A DNA stretch of 8,319 bases from Deferribacteraceae bacterium (GTDB lineage: Bacteria; Chrysiogenota; Deferribacteres; Deferribacterales; JAISNW01), in contig JAITWF010000091.1 in NCBI GenBank assembly GCA_031285415.1, positions 1-8,319 on the forward strand. Direction: 5' to 3'. The notes under the pieces are model-generated. The model was not told where the DNA came from. It saw nothing but the letters and a program-made list of their open reading frames with translations, and searched no databases. Numbering within the stretch: position 1 is the first letter of the stretch; each line of letters starts with the position of its first letter. The translations under genes and the position numbers were made by a program. Shown in pieces: positions 1 through 6,722 of this stretch.

Positions 1-1512
1 CATAATAGTTTTAAAGTGCGTGTACACAACAAAGCCCACAGGTGTATTTCGAGGTTTCTTCACATACTTTTTCAGTGTATAATCGACCAATACTTTCGCC
101 TCATTTTTATGTTTACTACGCCCAGCCACGAGGTTTGCAGCAAATTGTAGCTCCTCATCCGTTATCTCGCCATCTTTGCGAATAATTGCGTGCGCCGATG
201 GGATATTTTGCGCATGTAGCCACGTATCATCTGCATTTGCAAATTGAAAGACTAGCCTATGATTGCCTGCGCTATTTTTGCCGATATATATAAGAGTTTC
301 GCCGAGTCTATGCTCCTCTATCCCTGTAGGGTCTACTCGCTCCTTTCTATTCTGTGGTTTAGGCTTTGATAGCTCTACAAGCTCCTTTAGCTCTTTAGTA
401 TCGGCACTTTCTACGTAAAAAAGCTGCTCCTCCGCCGATTTTATAAGCTGATCCACCTCAACGACCCTCTCCTCTATCGCAGGCAACGCCCTCTTTAGCC
501 GTGCCGCCCTATTATAGAGCGATTCCACATGTTTGGTTAGTGACACATCAGCGTTAAAGTCGTACTCCACCTCCACAGCACCATCCTCTGTGTATCGTGT
601 GAGCTTATATACCCCTTTGCCTCTAATCTTATGCATATTAGATTTCAACAGATCCGCCTCTTGCAAGCTACTTTCCCACGCAAGGGCAGAGTTGAGATCA
701 TCTGCCAGCTTAATCTTTAGCTTTTTATAATGCTCGAGCTGCTTCGTATAAAGCTTTGAGATACGCCTTTTTAGCTCCTGATCGGAGTTATCCACATTAC
801 TCCTTTTCAGTGATAGCTGCTCAAAGGCAATCTTATCGGCAGTCTCGCCCTTGGGAGCAAATGGAAAGATATGTTTGCCCTGTATATAGAAGTGGTCGTC
901 GTTAGCAAGCTCGGCTCTGATAAGCTCTGCTGCCGCCTTAAAGCCGATCTCCTCCTGATATCTCTCCGCCTCCTTTATAGTGACTGGATAGAAACCAGCT
1001 AATTCGCCAAAGCTCTCGGCGGCTCCGATATTATCTAGATGGTATCTTTTATTCAATCGTGGCTCGGTATACCTGCCCCCCACCCCGATATCTCGATCGG
1101 GGTCGATACTGCGTGCGGAGAGTTGATAGAGGATAACACCTTCGTCGTTAAGGAGAAATGCGTTAGAGTAGTTCCCCATCGGCTCAAGCATGATCTTATG
1201 TTTGACAAGCTTACCAGAGGGGCGTCGTTTCTGAAATTCGAAGTAGCCTAATCGGTCGTATGGGCGGCAGCCAACGTCCGTTAGCGTTGCACCGCTAAGG
1301 ATCGAGAGCGCACCGTTCGCCTCACCGACAGCGTTAGAGGTCATCTCTAGCGTTGGTGGCGGCGTTGATTGAAATAGGATAACTTCCGTTTTTTTGTTGG
1401 TATAGAAAGAGAAGCAGAGTTGATCGCCCAGAACCGTTACCTTATTGAGATTAGCATTAAGATAGCGGCTCTTTACGATACGAATTACCTTATGAAATGT
1501 AAGTCCGTCCAC
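1..1512 (-). CDS. rqcH: RqcH / NFACT-family ribosome quality-control factor, C-terminus cut by window edge
   Basis: The frame is open for 504 codons and runs off the left edge; the last residues seen (GFVVYTHFKTIM) match the end of the NFACT-R domain, so probably only a short tail is missing. The GTG start at 1512-1510 gives MDGLTFHKVIR, the usual NFACT opening, and the preceding in-frame codon is a stop. The NFACT-N domain has the Asp-Arg pair D86-R87 and an LEPMGNYSN segment (109-117) resembling the family's E-x-MG-x-x-SN. A helical, Lys/Glu-rich coiled-coil-like middle follows, then NFACT-R with DDTWLHAQNIPSAH from residue 428. In Bacillus, RqcH binds peptidyl-tRNA-blocked 50S subunits and adds C-terminal alanine tails; the DR pair is needed for tailing there. 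Older annotations call this family fibronectin-binding protein. It lies 3 nt after rsfS, last in the operon as far as seen. The family is sure; alanine tailing is inferred. Confidence 0.9.
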   Translation of the reverse strand, partial: MDGLTFHKVIRIVKSRYLNANLNKVTVLGDQLCFSFYTNKKTEVILFQSTPPPTLEMTSNAVGEANGALSILSGATLTDVGCRPYDRLGYFEFQKRRPSGKLVKHKIMLEPMGNYSNAFLLNDEGVILYQLSARSIDPDRDIGVGGRYTEPRLNKRYHLDNIGAAESFGELAGFYPVTIKEAERYQEEIGFKAAAELIRAELANDDHFYIQGKHIFPFAPKGETADKIAFEQLSLKRSNVDNSDQELKRRISKLYTKQLEHYKKLKIKLADDLNSALAWESSLQEADLLKSNMHKIRGKGVYKLTRYTEDGAVEVEYDFNADVSLTKHVESLYNRAARLKRALPAIEERVVEVDQLIKSAEEQLFYVESADTKELKELVELSKPKPQNRKERVDPTGIEEHRLGETLIYIGKNSAGNHRLVFQFANADDTWLHAQNIPSAHAIIRKDGEITDEELQFAANLVAGRSKHKNEAKVLVDYTLKKYVKKPRNTPVGFVVYTHFKTIM

Positions 1513-1515
1513 CTA

Positions 1516-1866
1516 CTACGCCTTAGGGAGCAGATCCAACTTTTCAGCCCCACCCCAGATTGCGGCGAGGTTATAGAAGCTGCGCTCGAATGGGCGCATT
1601 ATATGCACTATTGCATCGCCATAATCTATACAAACCCAGCTGCCAGAGCCAAACCCCTCGTGGGCGTATGGGCTGACATCCTCTTTTTTCAGTTCACCCA
1701 AAAGGGCGTCTGATATAGCCTTTACGTGGGTATCCGCCTTGCCTGTAGCTATAATCATATAGTCTGTCAAGGTTGATCTATCCTTTAGGTCGATACACTG
1801 TATATCTTCGCCTAACTTTGAGTCGATAATCTGCGCTATGCGCTTTGCTAAATCCAATGAATCCAT
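1516..1866 (-). CDS. rsfS: Ribosomal silencing factor RsfS
   Basis: This is a 116-residue protein, the normal size for the RsfS (DUF143/Iojap) family. Family motifs are LTDYMIIATG (33-42), HEGFGSGSWVCIDYGDAIVHIM (split here as HEGFGSGSW at 69-77 and VCIDYGDAIVHIM at 78-90), RSFYNL (95-100) and W104. RsfS binds ribosomal protein uL14 on the 50S subunit and blocks joining with the 30S, lowering translation in starvation or stationary phase. It starts at an ATG 2 nt after the phoH stop, with GAGGA about 12 nt upstream inside phoH. It ends in two consecutive in-frame TAG codons, after which rqcH begins in the same frame. In many bacteria rsfS lies near nadD or rlmH; here it sits between phoH and rqcH. 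Identification is very firm. Confidence 0.95.
   Translation of the reverse strand: MDSLDLAKRIAQIIDSKLGEDIQCIDLKDRSTLTDYMIIATGKADTHVKAISDALLGELKKEDVSPYAHEGFGSGSWVCIDYGDAIVHIMRPFERSFYNLAAIWGGAEKLDLLPKA
1521..1525 (-). promoter_or_regulatory. Ribosome binding site deciding the rqcH GTG start
   Basis: On the minus strand TAAGG lies 8 nt before the GTG at 1512, inside the last codons of rsfS. It matches the 5' half of the TAAGGAGG consensus. With the in-frame TAG directly before the GTG and the family-typical N-terminus, it fixes this start although no ATG is available. Confidence 0.6.
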
Positions 1867-1868
1867 AA

Positions 1869-2828
1869 TTATTTAATATCCTCATACGCTCTAATAATCT
1901 TTGTGACAAGCGGATGTCTAACAACATCTTTTTCCGACAACTCTATAAACCCGATCTCACTTAATCCTTTTAACGTATTTAGAGCATTTGTCAAGCCTGA
2001 GTCTTGATCCTTCGGCAGGTCAACCTGTGTTGTATCCCCTGTGATAACGGCTTTTGAGCCAAATCCGAGACGTGTCAGAAACATCTTCATCTGTGCCGCC
2101 GTCGTATTCTGCGCCTCATCCAATATAACGAACGCCCCCGAAAGTGTGCGCCCACGCATAAATGCAAGTGGGGCAACCTCTATAACGCCTCTCTCCATCA
2201 GCTTTGCGATCAGCTCGCCATCGAGCATTGCATGTAGAGCGTCGTGTAGCGGTCTAAGGTACGGATTTATCTTATCTGCAAGATCGCCTGGGAGGAATCC
2301 GAGCTTCTCGCCAGCCTCAACAGCAGGACGTGTCAAGATTATACGCTGCACCCTCTTCTCTAGATAGTAATGCACCGCCATCGCTACAGCCAAAAAGGTT
2401 TTCCCTGTGCCAGCAGGGCCGTAGGCAAAGACCATATCGTGCTCACGGATCGCATTCAGATACGCCCTCTGGGTGCGAGATTTAGGGGAGACGTACTTCA
2501 TGCCGCCAGCGACCTTCACCCTTTCGGTAGCCATATCACCTGCACTCGACATCTCGCCGTTCTGCGCAAGGCGTAGCGCCGTATGTATATCATCGGCGGT
2601 TATATCTCTATTTAATACTAGGTTTACCAGATAGTTAAATAGCTCAATCGTACTAAAAACTTCATACTGATTGCCAGAGACTGTTAACTCTCCACCGACG
2701 TACGATATATCGGTGTTTAAGCCTGATTTAATCAGTTTTAGATACTTATCCTGCGTGCCACATATCTTCGAGATAGCCTCTTCGGATACGTTAAGCTTTT
2801 TTGTTGTTTTCGAGTTTTTGTCTGACAT
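1869..2828 (-). CDS. phoH: PhoH-family P-loop ATPase
   Basis: At 319 residues this is full length for the chromosomal PhoH-like family. An N-terminal region of about 110 residues, including the DITADDIHTALRLAQNG segment, precedes the ATPase core. Walker A is GPAGTGKT (137-144), Walker B FVILDEAQN (233-241), a sensor-like GDTTQ lies at 264-268 and the conserved RHPLV at 304-308. LTRPAVEAGEKLGFLPGD (165-182) is a strong family signature. PhoH ATPases resemble the ATPase half of superfamily 1 helicases and are linked to RNA metabolism and, with YbeY, to rRNA maturation; the exact substrate is unsettled. The ATG has an excellent purine-rich site (GAGGAGGAG) directly upstream. The first 38 nt overlap the 3' end of the nucleotidyltransferase fusion in another frame, so translation is probably coupled. 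The usual partner ybeY is not adjacent. Confidence 0.95.
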   Translation of the reverse strand: MSDKNSKTTKKLNVSEEAISKICGTQDKYLKLIKSGLNTDISYVGGELTVSGNQYEVFSTIELFNYLVNLVLNRDITADDIHTALRLAQNGEMSSAGDMATERVKVAGGMKYVSPKSRTQRAYLNAIREHDMVFAYGPAGTGKTFLAVAMAVHYYLEKRVQRIILTRPAVEAGEKLGFLPGDLADKINPYLRPLHDALHAMLDGELIAKLMERGVIEVAPLAFMRGRTLSGAFVILDEAQNTTAAQMKMFLTRLGFGSKAVITGDTTQVDLPKDQDSGLTNALNTLKGLSEIGFIELSEKDVVRHPLVTKIIRAYEDIK

Positions 2829-5430
2829 ACTCCTCCTCTTGCGCTCTATCGGCTATCACGCCATCGAGTTTCGCAAATAATAGCTCCGTTAGTAGCTTTC
2901 CCATCTCTTTTGAGGGTGGGATCCCCATATTTTTCAGGTCGTCACCTGTAAGCTCAATCTTGATATCTCTATACGTCTGAATATATCCCATAAGGAGGGA
3001 GACTCGTTTTTCACCAAGGTGAACGCCGATCATCATAAGCTCTTCATCGTTATGCTTCGAAAAGATACTATATAGCTCCGACGGCTTGAACGATTTCAGC
3101 ATGCGCAACTTTTTGGTGGTATATCGTGATCTATTATAAATATCAAGTAGTTTCGCAGCCGTAGTCTCCTCTATCCGCAGAGATTCGAGCGCACTCTTGA
3201 AATCGGCTGGCGTAAGATCCATCATCAATATAACAAAGCGCACTCGCCAGATCTGCGCACCCTTGCTTAAATTTGGCATGCACTCTCGCCAAAGCTCATC
3301 CAAGAATTTAAACTGCTGCTTTTTATCCTCATATATGGCTAGTTTTGGATAGATACAGTCGAGCATATCATACTTTTTTAATAGTGTGAGTGCTTCGTAA
3401 TACCTGTCCTCCATCAGTATATATTTAAGCTCCACAAAGAGCTTGCCGCCAGCGATCTTAGAGAATAGCCCCACCGAGGAGGCATGTTTCATCAATCTTT
3501 CGGTGTGCGAGCCGAGCATAAAGCCTAGACGTGCGGCGAATCGTAACGCTCTGAACGCCCTAGTAGGGTCGTCGATAAAGCTCATAGAGTGTAGCACTCT
3601 TATCTTTTTATCCAGAAGATCTCGCTGCCCACCGAAGAAGTCTACAAGCTGCCCAAAGTTGTCGCCATCTATCTGTATCGCCATCGCATTTATAGTGAAA
3701 TCTCTGCGGCTAAGGTCGCTTTTAAGGGAGCTAAACTCCACCACAGGTGCGGCACCAGGATTAGAGTAGTACTCTGTGCGAGCTGTAGCGAAATCGATCT
3801 TGTCATCTGATGGTAGCGTTACAGAGGCAGTCTTATATTTATCGTGGATAGTGAGCTTCCCCTTATTCTTCTTGGCGTAAACCGCCGCAATGCGGATAGC
3901 ATCCCCCTCTACCACCAGATCCATATCAACGCCTGTGAAGCCCATCATCAGATCTCGCACAAAGCCGCCAACCATATAGAGGCTAACCCCCTCCTCCGCC
4001 GCAATCTCACTTATCTCCTTGAGGTACGAGAAGTACGCTGGTGTTAGCTCTGTTAGGAGGATATCTTGCACATTACGAGTCCTCGATAGCCCCATACGAG
4101 CCTTTGTACCCTCTTCGTAGGTCGACCGTTTGATCGACTCCTCATGCATAATGCGCAGAAGATCGGTGCGAGTGACTACCCCCACAAGCTTACCGTTCTG
4201 CTCGACAGGCAAAAGCTTCTGATTGTAGTTCAGAAGGATCTCCTCCGCCTCTGCAAACTGCGTATCGGGGGTGACTGTCTCGATCTCTACCTGCATAAGC
4301 TGCTCGACGGGAAGCTCCGTCAGCCCATGTTTCATCCCCTGCAAGATCTCCTTGTGGGAGATAATGCCGACGGTCTTGCTATTTTTCACCACAGGCACAT
4401 GATTTAGATTGTGCATACTGGTAAACTGCATTGCATCGTTGAAGCTATCAGAGCTATTTAGGCTCTTGGCTGGAGAGTTCATAATCTCACGCACAAAGCG
4501 CACTGGGGCGATCTGCTCTCGCAAGGTTGTGATCAAGATCTCGACAGCCTCATGCAGATCAAGATCTTTTATATTAGCAGAGGCAGCGCTTGCATGTCCG
4601 CCGCCGCCAAATTTTGCCACTATTCGGCTTACATCCACACGTGGGTCTTTGCTTCTACCTACTAGCACCACTCGAGGGCCACTTCGCACCACAATGAAGA
4701 GAACCTCTAGCCCCTCCATATCGATCATGCGGTGCGCCAGAAAGGCAAGCTCTTCAATATACTCATCTATCGAGGCGTAGGAGTACGTCACCAGAACATC
4801 TCCCACCTTCATAAAGGTCATATTTATCAGAAGTTCGTTCAGGACAAAGACCTGCTCACGGCTTAGCTCTCGTTTAACGTAATCGGTTATGATCGATACA
4901 TCGCCCCCTCTAGCCATAAGCTCCGCTACTATTAATACATCTTCGGCAGTAGTGCTTGAAAAGGTTAATAATCCAGTATCTTCGTATACCCCTAATAGAT
5001 ATAGTGTAGCGTCTGCTGGCGTTATAGCGATATTACTATCGATAAGCTCTCGCACCACGGCGGTTGTACAGGCACCGTATGTAGAGATTCTAGAATCCGC
5101 CGTCTCTATATCCTTTGCGTACGCTGGATGATGGTCAAAGATCGTGATCTTGTCAGAACTATCGATAAGTGCAGAGAGGTTACCCAATCGTTTGCTCTGC
5201 TTGCAATCGGTGATAATGAGATGATCGATATGAGGAAACTCCTCTATCTCCTTCGGCTTCACCCTTACTATAGGCAGATCCATAGCGGTATTTTGCAGAA
5301 AGGTAGCAACTGATGGCTCCATCTCAGTGGAGACAACGATACTATCGCACCCAAATAGGCGGCATGCAGCCACAGCACTCGCAAGTGCGTCAAAATCTGC
5401 CTTTAAATGGGTAACGACAATCTTGCTCAA
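2791..5430 (-). CDS. cca: DHH phosphoesterase - CBS pair - tRNA CCA-end nucleotidyltransferase fusion
   Basis: From the TTG at 5430 the protein has 879 residues in three parts. The DHH/DHHA1 phosphoesterase has H8, D12, D14, D75, DHH 99-101, D151 and GGGGHASAA 275-283, so the metal ligands look intact. Two CBS domains follow at about 312-365 and 375-430; these often bind adenine nucleotides. The class II nucleotidyltransferase has GGFVRD (488-493), catalytic VDMDLVVEGD (501-510, D502 and D504), RRDFTINAMA (575-584) and DDPTRAFRALRFAARLGF (620-637), then a helical tRNA-binding tail. This type builds or repairs the tRNA 3' CCA end. In Aquifex, CC and A addition are split between two enzymes, so A-only or CC-only activity is possible here. 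The gene starts 1 nt after moeA and overlaps phoH by 38 nt. A longer reading from a TTG at 5481 is possible but adds 17 residues before the family-typical KIVVTHLKADFDA start. Confidence 0.92.
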   Translation of the reverse strand: MSKIVVTHLKADFDALASAVAACRLFGCDSIVVSTEMEPSVATFLQNTAMDLPIVRVKPKEIEEFPHIDHLIITDCKQSKRLGNLSALIDSSDKITIFDHHPAYAKDIETADSRISTYGACTTAVVRELIDSNIAITPADATLYLLGVYEDTGLLTFSSTTAEDVLIVAELMARGGDVSIITDYVKRELSREQVFVLNELLINMTFMKVGDVLVTYSYASIDEYIEELAFLAHRMIDMEGLEVLFIVVRSGPRVVLVGRSKDPRVDVSRIVAKFGGGGHASAASANIKDLDLHEAVEILITTLREQIAPVRFVREIMNSPAKSLNSSDSFNDAMQFTSMHNLNHVPVVKNSKTVGIISHKEILQGMKHGLTELPVEQLMQVEIETVTPDTQFAEAEEILLNYNQKLLPVEQNGKLVGVVTRTDLLRIMHEESIKRSTYEEGTKARMGLSRTRNVQDILLTELTPAYFSYLKEISEIAAEEGVSLYMVGGFVRDLMMGFTGVDMDLVVEGDAIRIAAVYAKKNKGKLTIHDKYKTASVTLPSDDKIDFATARTEYYSNPGAAPVVEFSSLKSDLSRRDFTINAMAIQIDGDNFGQLVDFFGGQRDLLDKKIRVLHSMSFIDDPTRAFRALRFAARLGFMLGSHTERLMKHASSVGLFSKIAGGKLFVELKYILMEDRYYEALTLLKKYDMLDCIYPKLAIYEDKKQQFKFLDELWRECMPNLSKGAQIWRVRFVILMMDLTPADFKSALESLRIEETTAAKLLDIYNRSRYTTKKLRMLKSFKPSELYSIFSKHNDEELMMIGVHLGEKRVSLLMGYIQTYRDIKIELTGDDLKNMGIPPSKEMGKLLTELLFAKLDGVIADRAQEEEYVRQKLENNKKA

Positions 5431-5431
5431 T

Positions 5432-6646
5432 TTAAAATACTCCAGAGCTATTAAAGATATACACCTGAACAGAGGTGCCAACTTTTAGCACCCCCTCATG
5501 CTCGTCTGTAAGCTTCATAAAGGCGTGACACTTTACCATAGAATCGATCAGATTCGACCCCTGAGAGCTATACGGATAGGCGTGGATCACACCCTCCTTC
5601 ACCTCAAGCTTCACCCTATCAAACTGTATCCGCCCCTTCTTCTTCTTGACCTCTTCCCCTAAGACAGCCGTCACCGCCCTATTCTCTGGCATATTCATCC
5701 CCTGCATCTTGCGGATAGCTGGCACCAGATAGAAGTATGCGCAGAACATGCAGCTGACAGGGTTTCCAGGCATTCCAAAAATAGGCACACCATCGAGCGT
5801 GCCAAACGCCATCGGTTTACCCGGCTTCTGATTTATATGATGAAACTTCCACGATAATCCAGCCTTCTCTGATATATGCCCCATATAGTCGAAGTCGCCA
5901 GCAGATATTCCGCCAGAAACTACCGCTACGTCGTACTTTTTTAATGTCTTAAGAGCAGCTAGAAGCTTAGCCTCGTCATCTGGCACAACGCCTAGATAGT
6001 GACAATCTGCGCCAGCCTCCTTTAAAAGCCCAATAATCGCAGGAGCGTTTGCGTCTAACATCTTGTCTCTATTATCATAATCCTCTGGAGAGGCGATCTC
6101 GGAGCCTGTAGAGATAACGGCTACACGAGGTTTTGCGTATACCCATGTGTGCAACGCCCCTACAGAGATAAATCGGCTTAACGTATATGGTGATATCACC
6201 TCACCCACACAGTCGACCTCATCCCCCACGCCGATATCATCTTTAGCTGGGCGCACATTTGCCCCCCTCTTCTTCCCCTCTGTAATCTTGACTATCTGCA
6301 AGCCGTCGTCCGATAGCTCCCTTTCAACAACGGTATCGGCACCAGCTGGCAGGTGTGCGCCCGTCATTATGCGGTACGTCTCCCCCCTTGCGATAGCCAT
6401 CCCTGATACATCATCCCCTGCACCTATCACACCCAATACCTTTAATGTAGCTCCATCAGAGGCGAGATCTTCGGCGTACACAGCATATCCGTCCATAGCT
6501 GAGCTATCCTTTATTGGAATATCACGCTTTGATATAATTTTATTTGCGACCACCCTGCCTAGTGCGTCTAATACCGATATCTGCTCGGTACCGATCGGGG
6601 TAACAGTCTCTAATACAGCCTTCAGCGCCTCATCAGGTTTAATCAT
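5432..6646 (-). CDS. moeA: Molybdopterin molybdotransferase MoeA
   Basis: The 404-residue length is typical. MoeA inserts molybdate into adenylylated molybdopterin, the last common step of molybdenum cofactor synthesis, in the cytoplasm. Motifs in order are SSAMDGYAV (48-56), MTGAHLPAGADTVV (94-107), STGSEIASPED (179-189), SGGISAGDFDY (244-254), QKPGKPMAFG (273-282) and GMPGNPVSCM (291-300). These include the acidic and proline residues forming the active-site cleft in the E. coli enzyme. A C-terminal domain IV of about 75 residues is present. The ATG has AGGAGA 8 nt upstream. It is the first gene of the minus-strand operon, with its own promoter just upstream. Its presence at the head of a group of RNA and ribosome genes is unusual; it may only share the promoter. 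Tungsten instead of molybdenum cannot be excluded from sequence. Confidence 0.95.
   Translation of the reverse strand: MIKPDEALKAVLETVTPIGTEQISVLDALGRVVANKIISKRDIPIKDSSAMDGYAVYAEDLASDGATLKVLGVIGAGDDVSGMAIARGETYRIMTGAHLPAGADTVVERELSDDGLQIVKITEGKKRGANVRPAKDDIGVGDEVDCVGEVISPYTLSRFISVGALHTWVYAKPRVAVISTGSEIASPEDYDNRDKMLDANAPAIIGLLKEAGADCHYLGVVPDDEAKLLAALKTLKKYDVAVVSGGISAGDFDYMGHISEKAGLSWKFHHINQKPGKPMAFGTLDGVPIFGMPGNPVSCMFCAYFYLVPAIRKMQGMNMPENRAVTAVLGEEVKKKKGRIQFDRVKLEVKEGVIHAYPYSSQGSNLIDSMVKCHAFMKLTDEHEGVLKVGTSVQVYIFNSSGVF
5440..5443 (-). promoter_or_regulatory. Ribosome binding site deciding the TTG start of the fusion gene
   Basis: GGAG on the minus strand ends 9 nt before the TTG at 5430-5428. 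It lies inside the last codons of moeA, whose TAA (5434-5432) leaves a single nucleotide before the TTG. This spacing, and the fact that the DHH domain begins immediately after, favour TTG 5430 over the upstream alternative. Confidence 0.7.
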
Positions 6647-6661
6647 AATTAATGTCTCCTT

Positions 6662-6673
6662 TATAGTACTATA
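6662..6673. promoter_or_regulatory. Candidate operator: perfect 12-bp palindrome
   Basis: TATAGTACTATA is its own reverse complement. It covers the -10 hexamer of the proposed moeA promoter and reaches the expected transcription start near 6661, which is where a repressor site would be. The divergent Rrf2 regulator is the obvious candidate ligand, but the sequence does not resemble the IscR or NsrR consensus I know. The AT-rich composition makes chance occurrence possible. Confidence 0.4.
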
Positions 6674-6696
6674 CAGTCAAAAAACTCTGGTGTAAA
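6668..6696 (-). promoter_or_regulatory. Probable sigma-70 promoter of the moeA operon
   Basis: On the minus strand, TTTACA (6696-6691, 5 of 6 to TTGACA) is followed after exactly 17 nt by TATAGT (6673-6668, 5 of 6 to TATAAT). The predicted start near 6661 leaves a leader of about 15 nt carrying only the AGGAGA ribosome binding site (6660-6655). No other gap exists in the operon, so this probably drives all five genes. Confidence 0.6.
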
Positions 6697-6710
6697 ATGA
6701 ATAAATTGAT

Positions 6711-6716
6711 TATACT
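6711..6716 (+). promoter_or_regulatory. Candidate -10 element for the rrf2 gene (possibly leaderless)
   Basis: TATACT matches TATAAT at 5 of 6 and lies 6 nt before the A of the rrf2 ATG, so transcription would begin at or next to the start codon. No good -35 is found at 16-18 nt spacing. An alternative is TATACA (6670-6675), 17 nt, TAAAAT (6693-6698), which overlaps the moeA promoter and would give an 18-nt leader, also without a Shine-Dalgarno sequence. Confidence 0.35.
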
Positions 6717-6722
6717 GCAAAT

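Noticed and set aside
1510..1518. Selenocysteine or pyrrolysine-type readthrough of the rsfS stop
   Set aside because: Tandem TAG with a proper GTG start and ribosome site immediately after is fully explained by two separate genes; no pyl gene is in the window.
1039..1713. Plus-strand open frames opposite rqcH and rsfS
   Set aside because: The minus strand here encodes continuous, family-conserved NFACT and RsfS sequence; the plus-strand readings show no motif.
3443..5313. Several plus-strand frames of 60-120 codons opposite the fusion gene
   Set aside because: They are shadows of a single uninterrupted minus-strand gene with intact catalytic motifs.
5431..5481. Longer fusion protein starting at TTG 5481
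   Set aside because: The extra 17 residues overlap the moeA end, precede the conserved DHH start and lack a better ribosome site than the GGAG before TTG 5430.
6147..6695. 182-codon open frame on the plus strand antisense to moeA, rich in Ser, Thr and Pro
   Set aside because: It lies wholly opposite the well-supported moeA and its promoter, has low-complexity composition typical of an antisense reading, and no recognisable domain.
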